Below, in pieces: positions 35,213 to 44,722 of a DNA stretch of 64,000 nucleotides. Origin of the DNA: Bradyrhizobium sp. dw_411 (GTDB lineage: Bacteria > Pseudomonadota > Alphaproteobacteria > Rhizobiales > Xanthobacteraceae); the NCBI RefSeq assembly GCF_018449695.1, contig NZ_JAAVUY010000003.1, forward strand, positions 248,001 through 312,000, in the 5' to 3' direction. The notes below the pieces were generated by a model. That model did not search any database. It was not told where the DNA came from and worked only from the letters and a program-made list of their open reading frames with translations. The position numbers were made by a program, and so were the translations under genes. How positions within the stretch are numbered: position 1 is the stretch's first letter; each line of letters opens with the position of its first letter.

Positions 35213-36898
35213 ATGCTTGGCAATCTGCGAATCTCCTCCAAGCTTCTGATGATGGTTGGTCTTTCGGTCCTCGGCATCGCCGCGGTAGCCGGCGTCGGCC
35301 TCTCAGCGCTCTGGAACAACCTGCTTGAAGATCGCAGGAGCAAACTGCAGGACGTCGCCCTGATGGCGCGTCAGGCCATCGAAAGCAACTATCAGGCCTC
35401 GCAAAAGGCGGGTCTGTCCGAAGCTGAAACCCTGGAACGCGCCAAGACGCTGCTGCGTTCATTTCGCTTTGGCAACGATAAGTCGGATTACATTTACGCC
35501 TTCAATACGAAGGGTATCTTGCAGGTCAATCCCAACCCGAAGGCTGAGGGAACGAACATGCTCGATACGCCGGATCCTGACGGCGTCTATTTTATCCGCG
35601 ACCAGATTGCCCAGGCCGCCAAGGGCGGTGGCATCATGAGATATCGCTTTGCCCGCCCCGGCGGCGGCGAGCCGATTCCGAAGATGTCCTACATCACCGA
35701 GTTCAAACCCTTTGACTGGGTCATGGGGGCCGGCATCTACATTGACGACGTCTATTCGATCTTTTGGGCTCAGGCGCTTCAGGTCGGCATGCTGGTCGGT
35801 CTCGCCTTGTTGTTGACGGGCGGCATGTTCCTGCTGCTCGGCCGCAGCATCGTGAACCCGATCACCGCGATGACGGCTGCGATGCGCAAGATCGCCGGCG
35901 GCGACATGTCGACGGCTATCCCCGCCCAGGAACGGCGCGATGAAGTCGGCGCCATGGCGCAGTCGGTGCAGGTATTCAAGGACAACATGATCGAGGCGAT
36001 CCGGCTGCGCGGCGAACAGGACGTGTTGAAGGCGCAGGCGGACACAGAACGGAAACTCCTGCTCACCAGAATGGCCGACGACTTCGAGAGCGGCGTCCGC
36101 ACTTCCCTTGACACGCTGGCCGGTGCCGCGACGGTAATGCAGGCGACCTCCAAGAGCATGTCGGCGACGGCAGGGGAAGCCAGCCATCAGGCGACCACGG
36201 TGGCCGTTGTGGCCGAGCAGGCCTCGGCAAACGTACAGACGGTTGCCGCGGCGACCGAAGAATTGTCGTCGTCGGTTTCGGAAATCGGACGCCAGGTCAC
36301 CGAATCAACCCAGATCGCCGGTCAGGCCGTTGCCGAGGCCAATCGCACCAACGTCACGGTGCAGGGCTTGTCGGCTGCGGCGCAGAAAATCGGCGATGTG
36401 GTCAAGCTCATCAGCGATATTGCAAGCCAGACCAATTTGCTTGCCTTGAATGCCACGATCGAAGCGGCGCGCGCCGGCGAAGCGGGCAGAGGCTTTGCGG
36501 TGGTTGCCAACGAAGTTAAATCGCTGGCCAGCCAGACCGCAAAGGCGACCGATGAAATATCGGCGCAAGTGAGCGCCATGCAGGGCGCGACCGCGGACGC
36601 CGTGCAGGCCATCGAGAGCATCGGCCGTACGATCGGCTCCATCAATGAGATTGCATCGGCGATCTCGATTGCGGTCGATCAGCAGGGTACCGCGACCCGC
36701 GAGATCGCTCGCAGCGTTCAGGAAGCCGCGCAGGGAACCGGCCAGGTGTCGAGCAACATCTCCGGCGTCAACAAGTCTGCCGACAAGACCGGCGCTGCGG
36801 CCACCAAGGTATTGTCCTCGGCGGAGCAGCTCAGCAGCCAGGCCGCAACATTGCGCGCCGACGTCGATCGCTTCGTCGCCAATATCCGCGCCGCCTGA
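35213..36898 (+). CDS. Methyl-accepting chemotaxis protein with single Cache sensor
   Basis: 561 residues. First membrane segment about 10-32 (SKLLMMVGLSVLGIAAVAGVG), periplasmic Cache_2-type sensor to about 185 (SDYIYAFNTKGILQVNPNPK, MSYITEFKPFDWVMGAGIYIDD), second membrane segment about 188-212, HAMP domain (ITAMTAAMRKIAGGDMSTAIP) and a cytoplasmic signalling domain with the conserved tip SQTNLLALNATIEAARAGE. It sends ligand information to CheA/CheW. No che genes are nearby. It follows two organic acid carriers, so it may sense a related acid. Confidence 0.95.
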   Translation: MLGNLRISSKLLMMVGLSVLGIAAVAGVGLSALWNNLLEDRRSKLQDVALMARQAIESNYQASQKAGLSEAETLERAKTLLRSFRFGNDKSDYIYAFNTKGILQVNPNPKAEGTNMLDTPDPDGVYFIRDQIAQAAKGGGIMRYRFARPGGGEPIPKMSYITEFKPFDWVMGAGIYIDDVYSIFWAQALQVGMLVGLALLLTGGMFLLLGRSIVNPITAMTAAMRKIAGGDMSTAIPAQERRDEVGAMAQSVQVFKDNMIEAIRLRGEQDVLKAQADTERKLLLTRMADDFESGVRTSLDTLAGAATVMQATSKSMSATAGEASHQATTVAVVAEQASANVQTVAAATEELSSSVSEIGRQVTESTQIAGQAVAEANRTNVTVQGLSAAAQKIGDVVKLISDIASQTNLLALNATIEAARAGEAGRGFAVVANEVKSLASQTAKATDEISAQVSAMQGATADAVQAIESIGRTIGSINEIASAISIAVDQQGTATREIARSVQEAAQGTGQVSSNISGVNKSADKTGAAATKVLSSAEQLSSQAATLRADVDRFVANIRAA

Positions 36899-37237
36899 TC
36901 GCGCAGCACGATCGTGGCTGGCTGCCCGCCTCAAAGCGGCACAGCCGATGACATGGGGCGGCCCGCCGGTTATCGGCCGGCCGCCACGCGACCACACCCA
37001 TCTCAATCTGCTCAACCTGTGCCGGAAACGCCCGGCCGGTGACGCCTGCCGGCGTCCCGGCGGGCAGATCTGTGGCTGATGATGTGACCTCTTGCCGGGG
37101 CGGCAAAGCGTCACAAATCACGGCCAAGCAGGCTGTAATGAGAACGCCGTAGGACCGCAAAAAGTTCTAGATTGTCCGCAAGAATGCTGCAATCGCAGCA
37201 ACCACTGGGATTAGTTATCCCCGGAATGGGTGTATCG
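36899..37237. other. Gene-free 339-base stretch with GC-rich inverted repeats
   Basis: No plausible gene. It contains GC-rich inverted repeats, notably GCCGG-CGTC-CCGGC at 37048-37061 within the longer arms CTGCC/GGCAG (37046-37067), and GGCGGCC/GGCCGCC around 36957-36984. They may end the chemoreceptor transcript; the promoter of the binding-protein gene should lie toward 37200. Confidence 0.5.
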
Positions 37238-38473
37238 ATGCGAGGGATGATGAAAATCGCACATTCGATGGTTTTCGTTGCGGCCCTGACCTGCCTGTCC
37301 GATGCCGTGGCGGCGCAGCCAGCACCGGATGTCGCCGTTACCGACACCGAAATTCGCATCGGCAACGTGATGCCCTATACGGGTCCGCTGGCCACCTTTG
37401 GCGCCATAGGCAAGACCGAGGCAGCTTATTTCGATATGATCAACGAGCACGGCGGGATCAACGGCCGCAAGGTGAGGTTCATCTCCAACGATGACAATTC
37501 CGATCCCGAACAGGCGTCCCAGCAGACCCGAACATTGGTCGAGAAGGACAAGGCCCTGCTGATCTTCGGATCGTTCGGGACGCCGGACAATCTCGCCATT
37601 CGTCCGTATCTGAACCAGAATAAGATTCCGCAATTGTTCGTGGCATCCGGCGACGAAGAGTGGGGCAATCCCAAGGCCTTTCCATGGACGATGGGTTGGC
37701 AGCCGCCGTTCCGTGCCGAGGGACGGATCTATGCCAATTATATCCAGGCGTTTTATCCGGAGCGGAAGATCGCCGTGCTTTGGCAGAACGATCAGTTCGG
37801 ACGCGATTTGTTCAAGGGCCTGCAAGAAGGCCTCGGCGACTGGACGCGGATGATCGTCTCGGACACCACATTCGAGATGTCGGACACATCGATCGACACC
37901 CAGATCCAGTTGCTGCAGAGCTCGGGCGCGGAAATCCTCGTTTTTGACGGGTCCCCCGCCATTGCCGCGCTTGCGATCCGCAGGATGGCGGATTTCAGCT
38001 GGCATCCGGTTTTTATGCTCGACAACGCGTCCGCCTCCATCGCCAACGCGTTGAAGCCTGCCGGCCTTGAGAATTCGATCGGGGTGATCTCGACGTCTTT
38101 CCTGAAGGACGCCAGCGACCCGGCCTGGAAGGACGATCCCGCCATGAAGGACTGGTCGTCGTTCATGGACAAATACTATCCTGATGGCGACAAGGACGAC
38201 AGCAACACCGTCTTTGGCTATGCCGCTGCTGAGACATTGACTCAGATGCTGAAGCAGTGCGGCAATGATCTGTCGCGCGAAAACATCATGCGGCAGGCGG
38301 CTTCGCTGAAGAATTACCAGAACTCGGTCACGCTTCCCGGCATCGCGATCAATACAGGCCCGGCGGATTTTCGTCCCATTGAACAGATGCGGCTGGTGCA
38401 ATTCGACGGCACCACCTGGCAGCCGATCGGTGAAGTGATTGAAAGTGCTTTTCTGAGTGCGCCAAAAAATTGA
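37238..38473 (+). CDS. Branched-chain amino acid-type ABC binding protein (orphan)
   Basis: About 411 residues; ATG 37238 chosen to give a compact signal peptide (MRGMMKIAHSMVFVAALTCLSDAVAAQ); further ATGs at 37247 and 37250 are possible. Mature LivK-type (Peripla_BP_6) motifs: EIRIGNVMPYTGPLATFGAIGKTEAAYFDMINEHGG in separate segments, NDDNSDPEQASQQTRTLVE, and FGYAAAETLTQML. Members bind amino acids, aromatic acids, amides or urea. No permease or ATPase genes are adjacent, so it either uses a distant transporter or acts as a receptor. Confidence 0.88.
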   Translation: MRGMMKIAHSMVFVAALTCLSDAVAAQPAPDVAVTDTEIRIGNVMPYTGPLATFGAIGKTEAAYFDMINEHGGINGRKVRFISNDDNSDPEQASQQTRTLVEKDKALLIFGSFGTPDNLAIRPYLNQNKIPQLFVASGDEEWGNPKAFPWTMGWQPPFRAEGRIYANYIQAFYPERKIAVLWQNDQFGRDLFKGLQEGLGDWTRMIVSDTTFEMSDTSIDTQIQLLQSSGAEILVFDGSPAIAALAIRRMADFSWHPVFMLDNASASIANALKPAGLENSIGVISTSFLKDASDPAWKDDPAMKDWSSFMDKYYPDGDKDDSNTVFGYAAAETLTQMLKQCGNDLSRENIMRQAASLKNYQNSVTLPGIAINTGPADFRPIEQMRLVQFDGTTWQPIGEVIESAFLSAPKN

Positions 38474-38602
38474 GATCGCGCCTCGGTGCGTTGATTACGC
38501 GAGGGATGCAAGCGCATCATGGGCGCATGACACCTCTGCAAGCCGGCCGGATAGCTATCGCAGATAAAGAAACACACATTGTGCGCACCGCAGGGCGCTG
38601 AC

Positions 38603-41239
38603 ATGAAGACGGCCGATGAGATTGCGCGGGGCAGGGAATCGGTCGGCATCGGACAAGGTCCAAGCCGTGCCCTGTCGTTGGGCACGACGGTCCTCGTTCT
38701 CGGCATTGTCGCCTGTCTCCATCTGGCATTATGGGCGCTGAGGAATCCGACCACAACGGCAGCATCAGTGGAGGACCGGCTCGCGAGCGTTTCGTACAAC
38801 CGGTTCGTTGGTAACCCTTCCGCCGGACGCAGCGTGCCCGAAGCGCGGATCCGCGCCGATCTCACCGCCATCGCCGGACAGGCCAGGGCGGTGCGCACCT
38901 ATGCTTCAACCCAAGGCCTGGAGCGCGTTCCGGAGATTGCAGCGGAGCTCGGGCTCACGGTCACGCAAGGCATCTGGATCGGCCCGGACAAAGCCCGGAA
39001 CGAGCGCGAGATCGTCTCGGCCCTTGATCTGGCGAGGCACCATCCCAACGTCACGCGCATTGTCGTGGGCAATGAAACGGTGTTCCGGCACGAACACAGC
39101 GTAGCCGAACTCATCCAGATCATTCAGCGCGTGAAACGAGAAAGCCCGGTGCCGGTGGCGACCGCGGAAAACTGGCAAATCTTCGTCCAGCATCCCGAGC
39201 TCGGCGATGCCGTCGATCAGATCTTCGCTCACATCATTCCCTATTGGGAAGGCGGCCCCAAGGAAGCCGCGGTGGAGCGGTCGTTGGAAATTTACGGGAA
39301 GCTGCAGGCCACATTCCCGCACAAGACCATCGTCGTCGGCGAATTGGGCTGGCCGAGCGCGGGCCGCAACTATGAGCAGTCCATACCCGGCGCGATCACC
39401 CAGGCTGTGATCTTGCGGGATTTCGTGGCGCGCGCGACCGCGCTCGGTATCGACTACAACATTGTCGAAGCGATCGATCAGCCGGAGAAGTTGTTCGAGG
39501 GGAATGTCGGTCCCTATTGGGGCATTCTCGATGCGTCGCTGCGGCCCAAATTCGCCTGGACGGGGTTGCTGGTCGACCCTGAATACTGGAAGGCGGCCGC
39601 GTGCGCCGTTCTTGTCGGACTGTTATTGTCGCTTTCGGTGTTGTTGCTGCCCGGAGCTACCATCGGACAGGTAACGCTGCTGGCTGGCGCGGACCATGTG
39701 ATCGGCGATTGGTGCGCCAGCGTGCTCGGCTACTGGCACGCCCATTATTTCCTGCATGGGGAGTTGATCGCGTTCGGCATTGCGTTGCCGTTGCTTGCGC
39801 TGCTCGCGCCGATCCTGTTGTCGCGCGTGGGGGAATTGGCGGCGGTGACCTTCGGCCGCAAGCCCGAACGGCTGCTGGCGATATCGCCGCCGCGAACGGA
39901 TGTCCTCACGCCAAAGGTCTCGATCCATATTCCTGCGTATCGCGAGCCGCCGGAGATGCTGCTGCGTACCATCGAATCCGTGGCCCGGCTCGAATATCCG
40001 AATTTTGAATGCGTCGTCGTGATCAACAACACGCCGGATCCGGCGTTCTGGCAGCCGATCGAGGCGCGCTGCCGCGAACTCGGTCCGCGCTGCAAGTTTT
40101 TGCGCGTCGAAAACCTCGAAGGTTTCAAGGCCGCGGCCCTTCGGCTTGCGTTGGCGCAGACCGCTGCCGATGCCGAGATCATCGGCGTCATCGATGCGGA
40201 TTATGTGGTCGATCCCCGATGGCTCAGCGATCTCGTCCCGGCCTTTGCCGATCCCGAGGTTGGTCTGATTCAGGCGCCGCAGGATCATCGCGACAGCGAT
40301 CGCAGTTTGATCCATGCTGCCATGAATGCTGAATATGCCGGATTTTTCGATATCGGCATGGTCGAGCGCAACGAGTTCAACGCCATCATCGTTCACGGCA
40401 CGATGTGCCTGATCCGCCGCACCGCGATGGGGGCTGCCGGCGGCTGGTCGAGCGACACGATTTGCGAGGACAGCGACCTTGGCCTGTCGATCATGGAACT
40501 CGGCTGGCGCGTCCACTACACCAACCGGCGTTATGGCTGGGGATTGCTGCCGCAGGATTATCAAGCTTTCAGGGTTCAACGCGCGCGCTGGGCAACAGGC
40601 GCGGTGCAGATCGTCAGGAAGCATTGGCGCAAGTTCCTGCCGGGGATCAGCCGGCTCGACCATCACCAGAAGCGCGAATTCCTGTTGGGCTGGCTCAACT
40701 GGTTCGGCGCCGAAACCGTCGCGGTCGGGGCGGCGCTGCTCAATTTGATCTGGGTGCCATTCATTGCGCTGGATATCGTCGCTATACCCGACGTCCTGCT
40801 GACATTTCCGATCATCGCGGCGTTTCTGGTCACACTGGTGCACTTTGCCTGTGCCTACCGGATGCGCGTCGCGGTTTCATACTGGCAGATGCTGGGCGCG
40901 ATGATCGTCTTCATGTCGGTGCAATGGACGGTCGCGAGTGCGGCCTTCAAAGCCATGCTTCCCGCAAGCCACAGCTACTTCCATCGCACCCGGAAGGGCG
41001 GCGGCGCGGGGGTGAGCACGCGCATTCTGGCGATGCCGGAAATGTGGCTCGGCGTGCTGCTGGTCGCCGGCGCCGCGGCGGTCTATGCGGCCAACATCTA
41101 CCGTCATATCGAGGCGGATCTATTTGCAACGATTCTGCTGCTTCAGAGTCTGCCGTTCCTGTCGGCCGTGGCGTTGGTCTGGCTGGAACGCTTCGGCGAG
41201 AACAAGTTGAAAGTCGCAGCCACGCGCGCGGCGACTTAA
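38603..41239 (+). CDS. ndvB: Beta-glucan synthase NdvB: periplasmic GH17 domain fused to GT2
   Basis: 878 residues from ATG 38603. Membrane anchor about 25-46, then a GH17 glucanosyl-transferase-like domain (60-325) with acid/base Glu158 in VVGNETV and nucleophile Glu247 in VVGELGWPSAG. Two or three membrane segments (330-405) lead to a cytoplasmic GT2 domain: IHIPAYREPPEMLL, DAD at 531-533, the ED pair at 621-622 and QRARW at 658-662, then C-terminal membrane helices. This is the architecture of NdvB of Bradyrhizobium and Pseudomonas, which makes cyclic beta-1,3/1,6-glucans. No ndvC is adjacent. Gene symbol by architecture. Confidence 0.88.
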   Translation: MKTADEIARGRESVGIGQGPSRALSLGTTVLVLGIVACLHLALWALRNPTTTAASVEDRLASVSYNRFVGNPSAGRSVPEARIRADLTAIAGQARAVRTYASTQGLERVPEIAAELGLTVTQGIWIGPDKARNEREIVSALDLARHHPNVTRIVVGNETVFRHEHSVAELIQIIQRVKRESPVPVATAENWQIFVQHPELGDAVDQIFAHIIPYWEGGPKEAAVERSLEIYGKLQATFPHKTIVVGELGWPSAGRNYEQSIPGAITQAVILRDFVARATALGIDYNIVEAIDQPEKLFEGNVGPYWGILDASLRPKFAWTGLLVDPEYWKAAACAVLVGLLLSLSVLLLPGATIGQVTLLAGADHVIGDWCASVLGYWHAHYFLHGELIAFGIALPLLALLAPILLSRVGELAAVTFGRKPERLLAISPPRTDVLTPKVSIHIPAYREPPEMLLRTIESVARLEYPNFECVVVINNTPDPAFWQPIEARCRELGPRCKFLRVENLEGFKAAALRLALAQTAADAEIIGVIDADYVVDPRWLSDLVPAFADPEVGLIQAPQDHRDSDRSLIHAAMNAEYAGFFDIGMVERNEFNAIIVHGTMCLIRRTAMGAAGGWSSDTICEDSDLGLSIMELGWRVHYTNRRYGWGLLPQDYQAFRVQRARWATGAVQIVRKHWRKFLPGISRLDHHQKREFLLGWLNWFGAETVAVGAALLNLIWVPFIALDIVAIPDVLLTFPIIAAFLVTLVHFACAYRMRVAVSYWQMLGAMIVFMSVQWTVASAAFKAMLPASHSYFHRTRKGGGAGVSTRILAMPEMWLGVLLVAGAAAVYAANIYRHIEADLFATILLLQSLPFLSAVALVWLERFGENKLKVAATRAAT

Positions 41240-41265
41240 GGCAAGAAGCTCAGGGCGAGAAACGT

Positions 41266-42495
41266 CTACGAAGCAGCCGTCTTCGCCTTGCTGAAGGCAA
41301 CCCCCTTGGCTTCGGTACCGACGGCTGTCAGTCCCGCGATAATGATCGCCACGGTGCCAGCCACGAGCGCGAGTGCGAGACCGTAATTGCCGCCGAAATG
41401 CGTGGCAATGCCGGCCTGCAGCGTCGCGTTCACGGATGCCAGGAGGTTGCCGAGTTGATACACGAAACCGGGAAACGTCCCTCGCGCGGTGTCGGGTGAC
41501 AATTCGTTCAGATGCACGGGCACCACGCCCCATGCGCCCTGTACGGTAAATTGCATCAGGAACGCGCCGATCGCGAGCAGTACCGGGCTATCCGAGAAGG
41601 CCCAGAGCGGGATCACCGGTAAGGACAGCAGCGCCGCGATGATGATGCATCGACGCCTGCCGAAACGCTCCGACAGCGTGCCGAACAGAATGCCGCCGCA
41701 GATCGCGCCGATATTATAGATCACCGCGATGATGCCGACCGCGTGCGGCGACAGCTTGTGTTCCACCTGCAGGAATGTCGGGTAGAGATCCTGCGTGCCA
41801 TGGCTGAAGAAATTGAACGCGGTCATCAGGACGACCGCGTAGATGCCAAGGCGCCAGTGCGATTTCAAAACCTCCAGCGTACTGCCGCGCTCGACCGCCG
41901 CCTCTTTGCTCCAGCTCGGCGATTCCGGCACGTTGCGGCGAATGTACAGGACCAGCAGGGCAGGGATCACGCCGATCATGAACATGCCGCGCCAGCCGAT
42001 ATAGGGAAATAACGTGCCATAGACGATCGATGCCACGAAGTAGCCGGTCGGGTAGCCCGACTGCAGCAGGCCCGACACGAAACCGCGGGCGTGCGGCGGG
42101 ATGGTTTCCATCGTGAGCGATGCCCCGACGCCCCATTCGCCGCCCATCGCGACGCCGTATAGTGCGCGCAAGATGATCAGCACCGTCAGGCTCGGTGCAA
42201 AGCCTGATGCGAATTCAAGGATCGAGTAGAGCAGGATATCGACCATCAGGGTCGGCCGGCGGCCCCAGCGATCGGCGGCGCGGCCGAAGATGAAAGCTCC
42301 GATCGGGCGCATCGCCAAAGTCAGGAGGATAGCCAGCGTCACGACTGAAATGTCGGTCTGGAATTCCGCAGCAATGTCCTTGAGCACGAACACCAGAAGA
42401 AAGAAATCAAAAGCGTCCAGCGACCATCCGAGAAAGCTGGCGGCGACAACGTGCTTCTGTTCGCTGGTCCAGCCGGACAATGCTGCAATTGCCAT
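41266..42495 (-). CDS. MFS carrier, SHS family (lactate/carboxylate:H+ symporter-like)
   Basis: 409 residues from ATG 42495, eight bases after AAGG; a GTG at 42504 is the alternative. Twelve membrane segments with family motifs: AASFLGWSLDAFDFFLLVFVL at the first helix, GRAADRWGRRPTLM, GVAMGGEWGVGASL, ARGFVSGLLQSGYPTGYF. This fits SHS/JEN-type monocarboxylate carriers. It stands alone, facing away from the following gene, and converges with ndvB. Confidence 0.9.
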   Translation of the reverse strand: MAIAALSGWTSEQKHVVAASFLGWSLDAFDFFLLVFVLKDIAAEFQTDISVVTLAILLTLAMRPIGAFIFGRAADRWGRRPTLMVDILLYSILEFASGFAPSLTVLIILRALYGVAMGGEWGVGASLTMETIPPHARGFVSGLLQSGYPTGYFVASIVYGTLFPYIGWRGMFMIGVIPALLVLYIRRNVPESPSWSKEAAVERGSTLEVLKSHWRLGIYAVVLMTAFNFFSHGTQDLYPTFLQVEHKLSPHAVGIIAVIYNIGAICGGILFGTLSERFGRRRCIIIAALLSLPVIPLWAFSDSPVLLAIGAFLMQFTVQGAWGVVPVHLNELSPDTARGTFPGFVYQLGNLLASVNATLQAGIATHFGGNYGLALALVAGTVAIIIAGLTAVGTEAKGVAFSKAKTAAS

Positions 42496-42755
42496 TCCAT
42501 CCACCTTCAGGGTACGCGAGCCGATATGTGTATGCGTCGAGGATAATTGATTGATGCGGCGGCGATAGCAAGTGAATTGAAGGTAACTGGCGCACCGATT
42601 GAGTATACTAAGATATGCAATGGATCATCCCTGTTGGTGATCAGTGGTGCTGGTGTTTATCTGTGCGCTTGTCTTGAAACTGGTATTGTCGTTTAGTTTT
42701 GAAAGCTGCCGACAACCGGCCTGACATCGGCGCGGTTCACATTGGGAGTAACGCC

Positions 42756-43154
42756 ATGACGACGCCCGGGATTGTTACGGATGATTACGTCGAGCACAAA
42801 AGCAGCGTGGGCTTTCAGCCCACGGTCGGTCGCCTGGTTGCCGCGATCGAAAAAGCCGGCATGAGCGTGTTTGCCACGATCGACCACGCCGGTGGCGCGA
42901 AAGCCGTTGATATGTCGATGCCGCCCACGATCGTACTGATCTATGGGCAGGCTCGCGGCGGTACACCCGTGATGCAGGCAAATCCAGCCGCGGCCCTGGA
43001 CTTGCCGCTTCGCGTTTTGATCAGGGAAGATGCCAAGGGGGAGACGCTGATTGCTTTTCATCCAATTCAGCAGACCCTCGCGCCCTACAAGGTTCCAGCC
43101 GAGTTCGCTGAACGTCTAGCCAAAGCTCAGCAGCTTCTCGTCAACTCAATCTGA
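42756..43154 (+). CDS. DUF302 family protein
   Basis: 132 residues from ATG 42756 after GGGAGTAACGCC. The pattern HKSSVGFQPTVGRLVAAIEKAGMSVFATIDHAGGA, VLIYGQARGGTPVMQANPAAALDLPLRVLI, taken in pieces, is that of DUF302 proteins. Cytoplasmic, small and soluble. Biochemical role unknown; homologues are often found beside thiosulfate, redox or nodulation-independent stress genes. It is a single-gene unit. Confidence 0.85.
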   Translation: MTTPGIVTDDYVEHKSSVGFQPTVGRLVAAIEKAGMSVFATIDHAGGAKAVDMSMPPTIVLIYGQARGGTPVMQANPAAALDLPLRVLIREDAKGETLIAFHPIQQTLAPYKVPAEFAERLAKAQQLLVNSI

Positions 43155-43205
43155 CGCGCTTTGTCCAATGCCGTGCAGACGAATCCCGTCGCGCGCTTCG
43201 ATCAT

Positions 43206-43751
43206 TTACGCCTTCCCGGCAAAATACCGTGCCGCCGCCTCGACGCAGGTCTCGAACACGTCGAGCGCATCGAGGCCGCGCGCTTTGCCGTCGGTTGGAA
43301 GAAAGATCGGGTATCCGCCGCTGCGGACCGCGCCGACAATCATCAGATTGTCGGGTAGATGGAAGCCCTCGATGTCGAAATCCGTCTGCGTTGCGCCGAG
43401 CTGTCTGCGCATCCGGGATTCAAAATTTTCCGGCGTATTCGAATAGCCGAAGATCGGTTTGCCCTGGCCGAGAAACCAGCCGACCTCGATCAACGTCCCT
43501 GAGTCGGCGGAGGCGCCTCCGAACGGTGTAAGGTTGGCGATGATGAGGTCGCTTTTCTCCATCATGGCGATGTCTTTTTCATAAATTACTTGCCAGAATT
43601 CCGGTTGCGTCGTGGCCGCTGCGGCATCATCGTTGAGCGGCGGCAACCCGCGCAAACCGGCTCGCCGGCATATCTCCACTTTTGTCGCGGCGTGTGCGAC
43701 CGCATTGGGAAGAAACACGTCAGGTCCCGCCAGATAGGCTGTTGCTGTCAT
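43206..43751 (-). CDS. Nucleoside 2-deoxyribosyltransferase family protein
   Basis: 181 residues from ATG 43751 (MTATAYLAGPDVFLPNA). YLAGPDVFLPNA is the substrate-loop start; the catalytic-type acidic motif EKDIAMMEKSDLIIANLTPF and the DSGTLIEVGWFLGQGKPIFGY helix follow, as in PF05014 enzymes that transfer deoxyribose between bases or hydrolyse N-glycosides. It lies tail-to-tail with the DUF302 gene (51 bases). The open frame extends upstream to 43823, but no better start is seen there. Confidence 0.88.
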   Translation of the reverse strand: MTATAYLAGPDVFLPNAVAHAATKVEICRRAGLRGLPPLNDDAAAATTQPEFWQVIYEKDIAMMEKSDLIIANLTPFGGASADSGTLIEVGWFLGQGKPIFGYSNTPENFESRMRRQLGATQTDFDIEGFHLPDNLMIVGAVRSGGYPIFLPTDGKARGLDALDVFETCVEAAARYFAGKA

Positions 43752-43985
43752 AACCGGTCTCACCAAGTGGATTTTGAGCGGATGAACATAAGTGGAATCA
43801 GACGGTTCGGATAGCTGCTTCATGCTGACGCAGGCCGACAGACCCGCGTCGGCCTGGCGGAACCGTTCTGCACGGCAGGTCCCATTGTCCTCAATTAATC
43901 TTGAACTCGCTTCAAGGTGTGACCTAACTCATAAAGATTGGTGTCTACCCGGCGCACGCTCCCGATCTCTAAAAAGGAGGACGCC

Positions 43986-44183
43986 ATGAAATTCATTTGG
44001 CAAAGGCAGAGGACACTCGCGATTGCGGCAATCACCATCGTTGCGGCCGGTGCCGCTGTAGCCGTCGGTCGTCCACAGGTGGTATCTGACCCGTTCCTCG
44101 GAGCGGAATGGCAATGCAGCCGGATGGCCTTCCTGGTTACAATCTGCTCGCAATCCAACGAGAAAATAAGCGAGACGGAATAG
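43986..44183 (+). CDS. Small exported or membrane-anchored protein of 65 residues
   Basis: ATG at 43986 after AAAAAGGAGGACGCC, one of the best ribosome sites in the window. The product has a basic start (MKFIWQRQR), a hydrophobic helix (TLAIAAITIVAAGAAVAVG) and a short tail with two cysteines (EWQCSRMAFLVTICSQ), ending EKISETE. The cysteines could form a disulfide in the periplasm. No family recognised. The excellent ribosome site is the main evidence that it is real. Confidence 0.6.
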   Translation: MKFIWQRQRTLAIAAITIVAAGAAVAVGRPQVVSDPFLGAEWQCSRMAFLVTICSQSNEKISETE

Positions 44184-44722
44184 CTTCAGGGGCCTCGATT
44201 TAACGTCGTGCCGATGATGGACTGGGTAGAGAGTTATTTGAAATAAAATAGTTAGATAAGGGGGCGTGTGCAAATCCTGTGCACGAAGTTTCTACTATTC
44301 TTCTCCTTTCGTTCACACGCGTTGGCTTGCCACAGCTTGCTGCCGCATTCAAAAGCACGCTTCGGCTGGTGGTGTTGGTCCGGCGAACGCAATTGGCCTG
44401 GCGTTGTGGCTGTTCGTGCTATCGACGGGAAGCAGAACTCGACAAAGGCTTAGCTTCAGCCACTGAGACGGCGTTCGATAAGTCGCCGGGTGTATTTGTT
44501 GTAGGCCTCGCCAGACAATCGAGTGCCATCGAAAGTTACAAGCAGATTGCGCACCACTGAATTGAAAGTCCCAATCGAGTCGCTCCTTAAATACGCGGTA
44601 CCGAAGACGATGCATTTCCGTATCGCGTCTATAAAATTACCGTAGTGGTCAGCTACGGACCCTTGGGTTGACGAAATTCACGCCACCGTCCCTCTTGCGT
44701 GGGGCCTCGCCAATCAGTCACC
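44184..44722. other. Gene-free 539-base stretch
   Basis: Only short, overlapping open frames without ribosome sites were seen. Base composition is visibly more AT-rich than the neighbourhood around 44200-44300 and 44560-44650. No repeat ends, tRNA or transposase remnant was found. It may be a decayed gene or the edge of an acquired segment. Confidence 0.4.

Noticed and set aside
39623..40843. A 406-codon minus-strand frame inside ndvB
   Set aside because: It mirrors the conserved GT2 domain; no independent evidence.
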